Shown: positions 17,508-26,746, counted from the stretch's first letter. The stretch is DNA of 64,000 bases from CAVVJA01 sp963809815 (GCA_963809815.1 CAWELM010000017.1:539139-603138); one strand, 5' to 3'. Notes: generated by a model not told the origin, from the sequence alone. Program-made: numbers and translations.

Positions 17508-18242
17508 TCATCGACGTGGCGCGGTCAAGTTGGCAACGAACGTGACACGATCGCCCCGATACCAGCTCGACACCCACTCCACGACCTGCCCCGACGCGTC
17601 GAACGATTGCCGGCCGAGCACGAGCATCGGCGCTCCGGTGTCGGTGTGCAGCAGGGCGGCTTCGCGGGGCGATGCCGGCGCCGTCGCGATGGATTCCTCC
17701 GCATTGACCGGCACGACGCCGTATACAGAGGCCAGAACGGCGTACAGCGACTGGGCGCGACGAATGTGCCGCGTGAGCTGGGGGAATCTTGCAGCGGACA
17801 GATGGGCTGTCTCCACCGCCATCGGCCGGTCGTCGGCGAGACGCAGCCGTTCGATGCTGAACACCGGCGCTCCAATGACAAGCGCGAGCCGCTTGGCGAC
17901 ATCCTCATCGGCCCGGGTCCGCTCGGCGGAGATGAGCTGGGTGGATGCGGTGAACCCATTCGCGGCCGCCTGCTCGGTAAAGCTCGTCAGATGCAGCGGC
18001 CACGTCATCTTCGGTTCCGCGACGTACGTGCCCGAGCCCTGGCGGCGGACCAGCCGTCCCTCCGCCACCAGCTCGAGCAGCGCCTGCCGGACCGTGGTGC
18101 GCGAAGTGCCAAGCTCTGCGGCCAGAACGCGCTCGGTCGGTACGGCGCTGTCCGGTTCAAGGGACTCGATGATCGCGAGAAGGTGCCGCTTGACGGTGTA
18201 GTACTTCGGCTCGCGGGGCGGCTGCAAGGCGGCACTGGACAC
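17508..18242 (-). CDS. dasR: GntR/HutC family regulator, DasR-like
   Basis: This 244-residue protein has an N-terminal winged HTH (YYTVKRHLLAIIESL...TERVLAAELGTSRTTVRQAL, residues about 13-75) and a C-terminal UTRA domain. The UTRA domain resembles those that bind GlcN-6-phosphate or GlcNAc-6-phosphate in DasR/NagR. In Streptomyces, DasR binds TGGTCTAGACCA-like sites and is released by amino-sugar phosphates. Matching sites lie upstream of this gene, in the SIS/transporter intergenic region and upstream of GH20. The GTG start follows a TAGGAGA ribosome site. Confidence 0.88.
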   Translation of the reverse strand: MSSAALQPPREPKYYTVKRHLLAIIESLEPDSAVPTERVLAAELGTSRTTVRQALLELVAEGRLVRRQGSGTYVAEPKMTWPLHLTSFTEQAAANGFTASTQLISAERTRADEDVAKRLALVIGAPVFSIERLRLADDRPMAVETAHLSAARFPQLTRHIRRAQSLYAVLASVYGVVPVNAEESIATAPASPREAALLHTDTGAPMLVLGRQSFDASGQVVEWVSSWYRGDRVTFVANLTAPRR

Positions 18243-18270
18243 CGGCGGTCTCCTAGTAGAGGTCGATCAG

Positions 18271-18328
18271 ATGCCTATACCATTGGTACGAACTAGTGAA
18301 TCATGCACGATCCGAGTGGTCTAGTCCA
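18271..18328. promoter_or_regulatory. dre-type operators upstream of the GntR regulator gene
   Basis: TGGTCTAGTCCA at 18317-18328 matches eleven of twelve core positions. A weaker ATGCCTATACCA at 18271-18282 overlaps a -10-like TATAGG on the minus strand. The arrangement supports autoregulation of the dasR-like gene and nagA. Confidence 0.7.
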
Positions 18329-18404
18329 TTGTGTGACGCCAAGTCGGGCCGCTAATGACAAATCGGCTTCTCCGGCACTGGCGGATCGGCGGTTCCGACG
18401 TCGG

Positions 18405-19187
18405 CTACCAGTGCAGGGCTGGGTCCTGCGCTAAGTGCACCAGCGCCTGCGAATCGGGCTGATCCGAAGCCGCGCCGACGCAGCCGATGACGACCGTCCA
18501 GCCCGTGTTCGTCACCACGCTCACGCTGGTAATAACGGCCGTTCCGTCGCGTCCGGAGGCAACACTGGAAAACGGTGTTCGCTGGCGCACGGTGTTGTCG
18601 CCCTCCGGCGCGACGATGTCGAAAACGAGCACGGACCCTGCCGCGTCCTGGCCGCGAAGTTCGATCGCGCACATGCCCAGGTACTGATCGAGCGTGCGGG
18701 CCACGTCACGCACCGTCAACGTGGGAAGAACACGGCGCGCCGCCGCGGCGATCTCGAGTTGTGCCGAATGACCGGGCTCGACGACGGGACAGGCACCGGC
18801 CGTAGAGGCAGGGCGGATGATGTCGACCAGCGGTTCGGTCTGTCGCGCCTGCGTCTCGATCATCGCCAACGTGGCGGCATGCGATGACTCGTTCACGCTC
18901 GCTATTCGCGAATCCGAGTGCGACGAAGGGTCGCTCAGGGACGAGCGGATCACCGTGTACGCGACGAGGCCGACGACCACAGCTGTGGCGGCGGCGGCCA
19001 GTCGAGGCCAGCGACGCCGCCATTGTGCGACTGAGCGTCTCCACGGCTTGGCGCCTGACCTGCGCCCGAGCTCGAGGACGTCGTCGTCCTCGGCCGGCGA
19101 GTTTGGCGCCTCGGCCCATTCGACACCATCTCGCACCAGACAAGCGTTCCCCGGGCATGTCGAGTCCGCAAGCCTTGTGCAATCCAC
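18405..19187 (-). CDS. Hypothetical membrane-anchored protein
   Basis: I do not recognise this family. The frame is open from 19316, but that start would run inside the neighbouring methyltransferase gene. GTG 19187, 25 bp after that gene's stop, is preferred and gives 260 residues. Visible are an N-terminal cytoplasmic stretch with spaced Cys (CPGNACLVRDG), an acidic patch, one membrane segment (LAAAATAVVVGLVAYTVI) and an extracytoplasmic C-terminal domain of about 180 residues with Cys in GACPVV, GMCAIEL and IGCVGA. It follows the methyltransferase in the same direction, so the two may form an operon. Confidence 0.6.
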   Translation of the reverse strand: MDCTRLADSTCPGNACLVRDGVEWAEAPNSPAEDDDVLELGRRSGAKPWRRSVAQWRRRWPRLAAAATAVVVGLVAYTVIRSSLSDPSSHSDSRIASVNESSHAATLAMIETQARQTEPLVDIIRPASTAGACPVVEPGHSAQLEIAAAARRVLPTLTVRDVARTLDQYLGMCAIELRGQDAAGSVLVFDIVAPEGDNTVRQRTPFSSVASGRDGTAVITSVSVVTNTGWTVVIGCVGAASDQPDSQALVHLAQDPALHW

Positions 19188-19212
19188 CCAGGCAGCAGCG
19201 CGCGGACTTTCG

Positions 19213-20031
19213 CTAGTCAGCCGACCGGAAAGTGACCTCGAGAATGGGAAGGACGGGAAGGGAATAGCGCACCTGGCGCGGTAGCCGCCGAACGGCGCCG
19301 AGGACACAAGGCGCAACGCCGAGGGCGAGAGGCGGGGTTAGATCATGAACGGTCGCGACCCCACGGATCCTGCTGATCGCCGCTCGTTCTTCGGGGTTGA
19401 ACCCCCACGACCACAGCATGCTCGCCTGGCTGCTCTCCCGGCCAGGCCAACGCCGCACCATTTCGCGCAGCTTCTCCGGCACGACGTCGAAGATCAACGA
19501 GGCGGCGGGCAGACGCCGAGCCATGGCGGCGATGAGCTCATGCACCTGTTCGCGTCGGAAATACATGAACAGGCCTTGCGCAGTCACGAGCACCGGCGTC
19601 GCCGGGACCAGCTGGTCGAGCCAGTCGATATCGAGCGCTGATCCAGCGTGGCTGCCTTGCCGTGGTCCTTCTGGAAGCAGCTTGCGCCGTAACTCCAGCG
19701 CCTCTGGCAGATCGACCGATATCCATCGCATACGGCCGTTGTCCACCCGCCAGAACTGGGTCTCCAGACCCTCGCCGAGCGCGACTACCGGGCCGGACGG
19801 ATGCCGAGCCAGAAAGCGGCGAATCGCGGCATCAAACGTGGCTACCCGGACCGCATGCCACCCAGCGCCGCGAGATGCGTCGCCGAAGTCGTAGTCGAGC
19901 CGATCGACGATCTCGACCGCGCGCGGATCCTTGAGCAACGGCCTACGGGCACGCGCGGCCGCGGCCCGTCGACCGAGATTCCAGAGCAGCGTCTCCGGTG
20001 TCCCGGATAGATCGACGGCGATGCGGTCCAC
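19213..20031 (-). CDS. Class I SAM-dependent methyltransferase, leucine carboxyl methyltransferase (LCM) family
   Basis: This 272-residue protein begins VDRIAVDLSGTPETLLWNL and has the LCM layout: AVEIVDRLDYDF, a GEGLETQFWRVDNG SAM-binding stretch near residue 90, WISVDLPEALELRR, and VTAQGLFMYF. Actinobacterial members methylate carboxylates or hydroxyls of small molecules, often polyketides. GTG 20031 is chosen over an ORF start at 20094 because the latter lies inside the palindrome shared with the divergent gene. No further pathway genes are adjacent. Confidence 0.83.
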   Translation of the reverse strand: MDRIAVDLSGTPETLLWNLGRRAAAARARRPLLKDPRAVEIVDRLDYDFGDASRGAGWHAVRVATFDAAIRRFLARHPSGPVVALGEGLETQFWRVDNGRMRWISVDLPEALELRRKLLPEGPRQGSHAGSALDIDWLDQLVPATPVLVTAQGLFMYFRREQVHELIAAMARRLPAASLIFDVVPEKLREMVRRWPGRESSQASMLWSWGFNPEERAAISRIRGVATVHDLTPPLALGVAPCVLGAVRRLPRQVRYSLPVLPILEVTFRSAD

Positions 20032-20074
20032 CCCGGAATGGTAGATCTCGCTTCGGATGCAAGCCGTGCGTAGG

Positions 20075-20096
20075 CTATGCACATAAGTGTGCATAG
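20075..20096. promoter_or_regulatory. 22-bp palindromic operator candidate upstream of the RHH-ATPase gene
   Basis: Arms CTATGCACA (20075-20083) and TGTGCATAG (20088-20096) are perfect inverted repeats around TAAG. The site ends 14 bp before the GTG start of the ribbon-helix-helix protein and lies in the divergent promoter region. Autoregulation by the RHH domain is a reasonable inference. Confidence 0.6.
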
Positions 20097-20110
20097 ATCT
20101 GGAGGCAGTT

Positions 20111-21463
20111 GTGGGCCGGGCGAACGTTTACCTTCCGGATGAGCTGGAACGCAGGGTGAAGGCCGCTGCCATTCCGATCTCCGAGGTGTGCCAGCGGGCC
20201 CTGCTCGCGGCGGTGGAAGAGGCCGAGAACCGGGGCCGCCGTTTCAGCGAGGCGACCCGCACGCAGCTGCTACTGGGTCGGGAGGCGGCCGAATCGTGGG
20301 TCGCGTCCGCGTCGCCGGAGCAGCTGTTCGCGCTGGTGCGCAACCCGCACCTCGAGCAGATCCCGGCCGAGGCGCTCCCCGATGATCTGTACTCGCTGAC
20401 CGGCGAGCAGAGCCTGGCCTGGGAGGCTGGTTTCAGCGCCGCGGCCCGCGCGGCCGCCGCGGCGGCCGCCTCGGCGGTGTCGGCCGATCGTGGCGTCGGC
20501 CCGCCCGCGCAGGACGCGGACCTGGGTGGAGCTGAAGCCGACCCGACCAGTCAGGAGCGGCCGGCCGACGAGGACGCCCAACCCGAACCCGAGCCGGGGC
20601 TCGGCGATGACGCTGGGTGTCGGATCGGCTCGACCGTCGACGGCGCGGCGGTGTCCTTCGACCCGCATGCCGCGGTGCGGTCGGGGAAGAGCCCGCTGTT
20701 CGCGATCTTGGGCCAGGGTGATCTGCGCGCTCGGTTGACGTTGAGCGTGGCGCAAGACGCCGCGTCGCGGGGCGCCGCGGTGGTGCTCCTCGACGTGTCC
20801 GGTCAGCTGTGCACGCGGGCCCGCGGTCTGGGCAAGAACGTACGCGTTGTCCGGCCGCAGATGCCGACGGTGCCTGGGTTCGAGGAGCTCACCCGCGGTG
20901 CGGTCGGATTGGGCGGGCTGTGGGAGATGCTGTCCGGGTTGTCGGCCGGCGGTGGGCCGGGTGGCCTGTTCGGTGCCGGAACGGCAACACTCCCACCGCC
21001 CGGGCACGTCACCGTCCTGGACGTCGCCGCCGACGGAGGGCTGGCCAGCGCGCTGGCTGCGGCGCAGGCCGCGCACCTGCTCAGCCAGTTCGCCGCCCGA
21101 GCCGACCACCCGCGACTAGTGCACATCGACCTACCGAGCACCATCAACGTGCCCGCGCCGCTGGTCGCCCAGCTGCATCGGGTGACCCGCGCCGCCCGAG
21201 ACCGCAACACCGCCCTAGGCCTATCGGCCGACAGTGCCCAGGTCGTCACCGACCTCAGCGGCATCGGCTCGCTGCTGTCCACCGTCTTCGCGTTCGCGAC
21301 TAGTAATCCGGTCGAAGCCGATCGGCTCCGTGATCTGCTCGGCGCTGCGGCGCCGATCTTGGTCAACCCACCGGGCACCGTCGCCAGCGCCGACGAACAG
21401 ACCTGGGTCGTCATGCGCGACCTCGACGGACGCCTCGGCCAGGTCCGCTTGGACGCCTGGTAG
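20111..21463 (+). CDS. Ribbon-helix-helix protein fused to a degenerate conjugation-type ATPase domain
   Basis: This protein has 450 residues. Residues 1-45 (GRANVYLPDELERRVKAAAI...) form a CopG/Arc-like RHH domain. An Ala-rich and then acidic Pro-rich linker covers about 110-170. The remainder resembles the C-terminal motor domain of TraC/VirB4/HerA ATPases: VSFDPHAAVRSGKSPLFAI, a Walker A position reading GQGDLRARLT (no GxxGxGKT, about residue 199), a Walker B-like VVLLDVSG (about 223), and a final MRDLDGRLGQVRLD like the end of conjugation ATPases. It would bind DNA but probably not hydrolyse ATP. GTG 20111 follows GGAGG; the longer frame from 20087 is rejected. Confidence 0.75.
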   Translation: MGRANVYLPDELERRVKAAAIPISEVCQRALLAAVEEAENRGRRFSEATRTQLLLGREAAESWVASASPEQLFALVRNPHLEQIPAEALPDDLYSLTGEQSLAWEAGFSAAARAAAAAAASAVSADRGVGPPAQDADLGGAEADPTSQERPADEDAQPEPEPGLGDDAGCRIGSTVDGAAVSFDPHAAVRSGKSPLFAILGQGDLRARLTLSVAQDAASRGAAVVLLDVSGQLCTRARGLGKNVRVVRPQMPTVPGFEELTRGAVGLGGLWEMLSGLSAGGGPGGLFGAGTATLPPPGHVTVLDVAADGGLASALAAAQAAHLLSQFAARADHPRLVHIDLPSTINVPAPLVAQLHRVTRAARDRNTALGLSADSAQVVTDLSGIGSLLSTVFAFATSNPVEADRLRDLLGAAAPILVNPPGTVASADEQTWVVMRDLDGRLGQVRLDAW

Positions 21464-21680
21464 CCGTCGCCCGCCCACAATCTCGCCCATCAACCGGTGA
21501 TCACGGCGCGCGGCCGGCGCCGATTCCGTCAGCCGGCATCTTGGACTTATCGTCACCGGAGGGCTACAAGTCCAAGTTCACGACCAGGCGCTCTGGAATA
21601 CGACGATGGACTAACATTATGTTGCTTGCTTACGCAAAGAGATGCCTTTCAGAGCTGCGCCGCTTCAGGCAGGAGGATTC

Positions 21681-22574
21681 GTGCCGGACGCTCGACCCGA
21701 CGTAGAACGTGCCGGGTCCTTCTCCCTTGGTCCGTGGCAAGTGAACCGGATCGGATACGGGGCCATGCAGCTAGCCGGCGACGGAGTATTCGGCCCCCCG
21801 CGAGATCGTGACGAAGCGCTCCGCGTGCTCCGAGCAGCAATCGATGGCGGGGTCAATCACATCGATACCGCGCAGTACTACGGCCCGGGCGTCGTAAACG
21901 AGCTGATCCATGAGGCGCTGTACCCGTATCCAGCCGGGTTGGCGCTGGTAAGCAAGGTCGCGGTGCGCCGTGATGACGCCGGCGCCGTCTTGCCGTACGA
22001 CCGGCCGGATCAGCTCCGCTTGGGCATTGAGGAGAATCTCGTAACGCTCGGCATGGATCGGCTGGCAGCGGTGAACCTGCGCCTCGTAGACGAGTCCATG
22101 CCTGAGGAGCGATTCGACTCGCAGCTGGCCGCGCTGATCCGAGCCCGCGAGGAAGGCTTGATCGACGGCATCGGCCTCAGCAACATCTCGAAGCATCATC
22201 TGGTGAGAGCCGCCAACCAAACAGAGATTGTCTGCGTGCAGAACCTGTTCAATCTGGCCGATCGGCGGTCACTCGGCATCCTCGAGGAGTGCAGCCAGCG
22301 AAACATCGCATTCGTTCCGTTCTGCCCGCTGGGATGGCCAGGCAACGTACGAAAGCAAATTCTCACGAGCCCAATCCTGGCCGCCTTGGCCGCCAGGTTG
22401 GGAGCGACAGCGGTTCAGATCGCGCTGGCCTGGCTGCTTGATTTGGCCCCGAACCTTCTGCTGATACCTGGCACTCGAACCCGCAAGCACCTGGCCGAGA
22501 ACCTCGGAGTCGCGAACGTCCATCTCGACGACGCTGCCCGGGCGGAGCTGCGGCGCTTCCCCGCCGTTCGATGA
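21681..22574 (+). CDS. Aldo/keto reductase
   Basis: This 297-residue TIM-barrel oxidoreductase shows the AKR pattern: IGYGAMQLAG, HIDTAQYYGPG with the catalytic Asp and Tyr, and LVSKVAVRRD with the catalytic Lys. The usual catalytic His position reads AVNLRLVDE, so that residue is replaced, a form also found in other actinobacterial AKRs. The C-terminal NADPH site IPGTRTRKHLAENL is present. GTG 21681 is chosen because AGGAGG precedes it by four bases. A MarR regulator follows 44 bp downstream and may regulate it. Confidence 0.9.
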   Translation: MPDARPDVERAGSFSLGPWQVNRIGYGAMQLAGDGVFGPPRDRDEALRVLRAAIDGGVNHIDTAQYYGPGVVNELIHEALYPYPAGLALVSKVAVRRDDAGAVLPYDRPDQLRLGIEENLVTLGMDRLAAVNLRLVDESMPEERFDSQLAALIRAREEGLIDGIGLSNISKHHLVRAANQTEIVCVQNLFNLADRRSLGILEECSQRNIAFVPFCPLGWPGNVRKQILTSPILAALAARLGATAVQIALAWLLDLAPNLLLIPGTRTRKHLAENLGVANVHLDDAARAELRRFPAVR

Positions 22575-22606
22575 CCAGTACCTGAAGGATGCTTTTGGAA
22601 GCAAGT

Positions 22607-22612
22607 TAGTAT
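22607..22612 (+). promoter_or_regulatory. -10-like box for leaderless marR
   Basis: TAGTAT at 22607-22612 is followed by six bases and then the GTG start. This spacing matches leaderless promoters common in actinobacteria. There is no ribosome site. Confidence 0.4.
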
Positions 22613-22618
22613 CGGCGC

Positions 22619-23095
22619 GTGCCTAAGAATGAGCCGCTGACGGCCTCAGAAGAGACGCTGTGGCGGGCACTTATGCGCATCGTCGTTGTGCTACCGCGCC
22701 TATTGGACCGTGACATGCTGCGGACGACGGGGCTGACCGCGAATGAATACACGACCCTGATGAACTTGTCCGAGGCCCCGAAGCGCGAACTGCGAATGGC
22801 GGACCTGGCTAATGTGGCGGGATTGTCGGCCAGCCGGATGACGCGCCTGGTCGATGACTTGCAATCGCGCGATCTCGTGGCGAAGCGGCCCAGCGCCATC
22901 GACGGGCGAGGTAACGTCGCGAAGCTCACCCCGCAGGGCCTCGCCAAGCTGAGGTCAGCCTGGCCGGCACACCTGGCCAGCGTGCGCCGTCGCATGTTCG
23001 ATCACATCGATGCCCCGGCGATCAAACGAACGGCTCAGGTCCTGTCCCAGGTCGCCGCGCAAATGGACAACAAGGCACCGTCACAACAGGGCTGA
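22619..23095 (+). CDS. MarR family transcriptional regulator
   Basis: This 158-residue protein has a central winged helix-turn-helix: LRMADLANVAGLSASRMTRLVDDLQSRDLV, then the wing AIDGRGNVAKLTPQGLAKL. It has N- and C-terminal dimerisation helices. MarR proteins repress oxidoreductase or efflux genes and respond to phenolics or oxidants. The partner is most likely the aldo/keto reductase upstream. Confidence 0.92.
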   Translation: MPKNEPLTASEETLWRALMRIVVVLPRLLDRDMLRTTGLTANEYTTLMNLSEAPKRELRMADLANVAGLSASRMTRLVDDLQSRDLVAKRPSAIDGRGNVAKLTPQGLAKLRSAWPAHLASVRRRMFDHIDAPAIKRTAQVLSQVAAQMDNKAPSQQG

Positions 23096-23342
23096 ACGTG
23101 GCGGGCCACGGTGCCGTCCGCGATCGCCCAGCGCGCAGCGGCCGCCCGGTGAATGGCATGTCCCGCGGACCCGGTGCTTTACGTCAGATGCCGTAAATCG
23201 ATGCGCGCCGTCGCGGTTCCCCCGAAATTACGTGTTCACCGGTAAAGGGTCGTTTTGTCACGCTGCGTGTTCTAATGTATCGAGCCAACGATGAGACGGC
23301 GGGAGTAGCCGAGTAGTCGTTCGAGTCACCGTGGGGGGACTG

Positions 23343-23570
23343 GTGGCGGAGCTGAACGGGTATCGCGGGGCTGTCCGAGAGCGTCTTCGGACGGCCAGGA
23401 GAACGCGGCCACAGCCGACGCGCCCGGTCGAGTTGTGTGCGGACCACGCGCCCGTGGCAAACCTGCCAGCCACGATTTCGATGATCGCGGCCGCGATGAC
23501 CGTGGCACTGTCCGAACCGCCGGCGGCCCGGCTTGGCGCCCGCATTCTATTGCTCCCCGAGGAGATCTGA
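23343..23570 (+). CDS. Small protein translationally coupled to the secreted RHS-locus protein
   Basis: This is a 75-residue ORF (MAELNGYRGAVRERLRTARR...). It starts at GTG 23343 after a GGGGGA stretch and ends with TGA overlapping the ATG of the next gene (TGATG). The N-terminal half is Arg-rich; the middle is a weakly hydrophobic stretch (ATISMIAAAMTVAL). A degraded relative precedes the second, broken copy of the secreted protein at about 26750-26904, ending RSMAAASMTATPTPDPRASA. The duplication and coupling argue that it is real. Function is unknown; it may be a leader peptide. Confidence 0.45.
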   Translation: MAELNGYRGAVRERLRTARRTRPQPTRPVELCADHAPVANLPATISMIAAAMTVALSEPPAARLGARILLLPEEI

Positions 23571-26500
23571 TGTCGATATTTCGACGTGGTCTGACCATCC
23601 GTGGGATCGCGGTAGCTGCGGGCGCAATGGTCGTGATGAGCGTGGCAATGCCGGTATCCGCGGCCGTGGCGCCGACCGGGCGTGCGTCCACGGCAGCTGC
23701 GGGGCCGCAGGCGAGCAAACCCGACAAGCCGAAGCCAACTAAACCACCGAAGCCCCCCAAGCCACCGAAGCCACCGAACCCGAAGCCACCGAAGGGCGCC
23801 GCGCCGGCGCCGGTCGACATTTCTTCGACCATGCCGAAGACGATGCGCGACGACCTCACCGGGGACTTTTTGGGCCGCGGCTACGACCAACGCATGCGCG
23901 CGGAGAACACCAGCCTCAACATTTACGACTCGGCGTCACTCGGCGCGAAGCTGCTTCACTCGACGCCGATGGACCTGGAGCTCTCCGGCGGCGCTGCGTC
24001 CGGCGGCGTGGACTACCCCTGCAACGACCTCTTTGGCTGCAAAGCCGGCATGTGGGCGGCGTACTCGCACGAAAGCGACCAATCCTGCTCCGGCTGCTTC
24101 GACTTTCTATCAGCTGCCTACGAGCTGAATACGATCTATTTGGCCCGCGCTGGCAATTTCCTTTTCATGACCGGATCGCAAGGAAACGGCTTCGACGAGG
24201 AGGGGCTGGATTCTGGGTTTACCGCCTACCGAAACTGGCTGTACGTGCTGCCGGCCGACGGGTCGTGCGCAAGCATGAGCTGTGCCTACTCCCACACGAG
24301 GTTGCCGGACGCCTTCAACCTCTGCGCTAACTGCGCGGGGGTGCCGCGGGCGATCGGGGTGACGTCGCTTGCCGCCGGGTACTCCGGTGGGAATCTGTAT
24401 GTGGCGGTGGGGCTGAGCGACGGCGGTGTGCAGATCTATAACGTCAACAACCCGAATTCGCCGCAGCTCACGGACACCTTCGGCGGCATGGCGACCCCGG
24501 ACGGGTCGCAGACCCCGCCGACGGCGTTGGCGTGGGACCCTTCCGGGTCCGGACTGCTGGCCATCGGAGTGATCAGCTGGGCCGACGAGGGCTTCTTCGT
24601 GAACATCAACAGCAACGGCAAAGTGCAGGGGAGTTGGCTGGCCTGGAACCAGCACGGCGGTGACGCGTTGGTACCTGCCCCGCTCTCCGTGGCGTTCGGC
24701 CAGGGAGGTGTGGACGGCAAGGTCGTCGCGTTCGGCATGCGGGAGGGCGACGGGTCAGGCACGCTGCGGCTGGTCGACCCGACGGTGAGCGGCGCGGAGA
24801 CCGGCCAGGTGGCCGGAACCACCGCCCCCGGCCCGAACGGTGCGATCATCGCGGTCAACCCGATACCCCGGTTCGACGGCACGGGCAGCGGGTCGGACTT
24901 CGCGGTGTCGTATCAGACCGGGACGAACGTCGGTACCGGCACCGGGGCGTTGCTGCGCTGGGATGGGAGCTCGACCGGGTTGACCGCGTTACCGGTGATC
25001 GCCGGTTCCCCGAACACGATGACGCCGGACTGGGACACGTTCCGTAAGTGGTATCCGGGCATCAAGGAGGGACGGTTCCAGGTCAGCAACACATCGGCCG
25101 AGCCGATCACGGTCGGGCTGAAGGCCTCGCCCCTTGCCGGGGAAGGCTGCTGGTACGCACCGAGCTGGGCCGATGCTTCGGCATTCCCCGCGGGAGGGGT
25201 CACGGTAGCGGCCGGGCAGACTTCGGCGATCTACCCGATGGGTGCCTACAACGCCGGAACCAAACTCACTTCCGGAACCGACGGCGGATGCGCCGTCGAC
25301 CCCACCACCGACCCGACCGGTACCTGGCGCGGCTACCTGATCATCACCCCGGTCAACCATCCCGCCGACGCCCGGCTGGTCGGCGTGCGGCTCAACCGGG
25401 ACCTGCAGATGTCCGTGGACGTGACCGATCAGGCCGGTGGTTTGGCACCAGGCGATCCGACGCTGACCCAGGGCACAACCACCGTGTCTATTGCCTACAC
25501 AGGCAACCACCTGGCCGCATACGGGCTGTGGAACATCACGGTCGATACCCCGGCCGCACCCACCCCGGCCGGATCCCCGACGGTGACCGCCGCCCGGGTG
25601 ACGCCGGCCGACTTCACCGACGGCCCGGCCGTGTACCGGTTCGACGTCACCGGCGCCACCTACCAACTCCCCACCCCCTACCCGAACCAGCTCGTCGTGC
25701 CACCACTGCAGGTGCAGGGCTCGACCAACGACACCACCTGGACCACCCTCGGCACTCTCATCCCCCGCACCGAACCCACCATCAGCCCCGGTCCGCCCGC
25801 TCAGCTGACCCTCGGGCCGGCCACGTTCTGGTGGGAAAACCCGGCCGGCCAACCGGCCTACCAGCAGATCCGGGTCGCCCTCGGACCGAACGGGGCAGCC
25901 ACCCGCGTCACCCTGTCGAGCCTGCCGGCCCCATCCGATCCGACTAACGTCAGCGGCCCGCAGATCGCCGCGGCCACCCCCAGCAACGGAAACGCCGCAC
26001 CGGTCGATTCCGGCGTGGATCAGGCCCCACTATCCGTCCAGGTCCTCAACACCAACAGCCAACCGTTACCACCGACCGACCCGAGCTACCAGCGCATCTA
26101 CTACCGCCACAGCGCTACCAATACCCTGATCACCAACCTGCTACTCACCGGCGCGGACCCGAACACCTTCCTCGGGGTCAGCCCCTACGCCGGCGCCTAC
26201 CCCAACAACGGGTCGGTCACCAGCAGCGGACCCGCAACGTTCGACGGATTCCACTACCTGTACACCACCAGCACCACCAGCCAGTCCGTCACCGGCTACA
26301 TCGCCGGCGCGACAGCGCCGAGTCAGCCGATCGCGGTGCTCGCGCCGCAGATCTCCGTCGGGGTCACCCAAGGCTCCTCCGCCGCCAGCGGCATCGCCCT
26401 CACATGCGTGGCGCAGTCCGGCGCCGCCAGCCCGTGCCCGCTCTACCCGATCAGCCTGACCCAACCCGCCCTATACCTGGACACCAGAAACGGCGTGCAA

Positions 26501-26746
26501 ATCGGGCTACTCACCGCCGCAGTCGCCACCACCAGTGTGGGCAGCCTGCCCCTCCAACAAACCTCCGGAACACCGGAGCATTTACTGGCCTCAGCACCAC
26601 TGACCGTAATAACAACCGCAGCAACGGTGTCCCCGGATGTTGACAACCCCAACCTGCTGTCCAGCGACCACGTCGACACCACCCTCGTCACCCATGGGGT
26701 GATCACCGCCCCCACGACCATCATCAACATTCCGGTCGGAAGCTGA
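23570..26746 (+). CDS. Large secreted protein with Lys/Pro-rich linker, encoded beside the RHS gene
   Basis: This protein has 1058 residues. A signal peptide (MSIFRRGLTIRGIAVAAGAM... to PVSAAVA) is followed at residues 49-76 by a repetitive KPPKPPKPP linker. Next comes a region of about 500 residues resembling a beta-propeller or repeat fold (GVQIYNVNNPNSPQLTDTFG, many Gly/Asp turns), and then Thr/Pro-rich beta domains to the end (DHVDTTLVTHGVITAP...IINIPVGS). No catalytic motif is evident. The ATG follows GAGGAG. It precedes the RHS gene in the same direction and shares a Lys/Pro-rich motif with it, so a joint cell-surface role is plausible. I do not recognise the family. Confidence 0.7.
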   Translation: MSIFRRGLTIRGIAVAAGAMVVMSVAMPVSAAVAPTGRASTAAAGPQASKPDKPKPTKPPKPPKPPKPPNPKPPKGAAPAPVDISSTMPKTMRDDLTGDFLGRGYDQRMRAENTSLNIYDSASLGAKLLHSTPMDLELSGGAASGGVDYPCNDLFGCKAGMWAAYSHESDQSCSGCFDFLSAAYELNTIYLARAGNFLFMTGSQGNGFDEEGLDSGFTAYRNWLYVLPADGSCASMSCAYSHTRLPDAFNLCANCAGVPRAIGVTSLAAGYSGGNLYVAVGLSDGGVQIYNVNNPNSPQLTDTFGGMATPDGSQTPPTALAWDPSGSGLLAIGVISWADEGFFVNINSNGKVQGSWLAWNQHGGDALVPAPLSVAFGQGGVDGKVVAFGMREGDGSGTLRLVDPTVSGAETGQVAGTTAPGPNGAIIAVNPIPRFDGTGSGSDFAVSYQTGTNVGTGTGALLRWDGSSTGLTALPVIAGSPNTMTPDWDTFRKWYPGIKEGRFQVSNTSAEPITVGLKASPLAGEGCWYAPSWADASAFPAGGVTVAAGQTSAIYPMGAYNAGTKLTSGTDGGCAVDPTTDPTGTWRGYLIITPVNHPADARLVGVRLNRDLQMSVDVTDQAGGLAPGDPTLTQGTTTVSIAYTGNHLAAYGLWNITVDTPAAPTPAGSPTVTAARVTPADFTDGPAVYRFDVTGATYQLPTPYPNQLVVPPLQVQGSTNDTTWTTLGTLIPRTEPTISPGPPAQLTLGPATFWWENPAGQPAYQQIRVALGPNGAATRVTLSSLPAPSDPTNVSGPQIAAATPSNGNAAPVDSGVDQAPLSVQVLNTNSQPLPPTDPSYQRIYYRHSATNTLITNLLLTGADPNTFLGVSPYAGAYPNNGSVTSSGPATFDGFHYLYTTSTTSQSVTGYIAGATAPSQPIAVLAPQISVGVTQGSSAASGIALTCVAQSGAASPCPLYPISLTQPALYLDTRNGVQIGLLTAAVATTSVGSLPLQQTSGTPEHLLASAPLTVITTAATVSPDVDNPNLLSSDHVDTTLVTHGVITAPTTIINIPVGS

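Noticed and set aside
21613..21623. AACATTATGTT palindrome upstream of the aldo/keto reductase as a MarR operator
   Set aside because: No matching site lies before the marR gene, and an 11-bp dyad of this composition is weak evidence.
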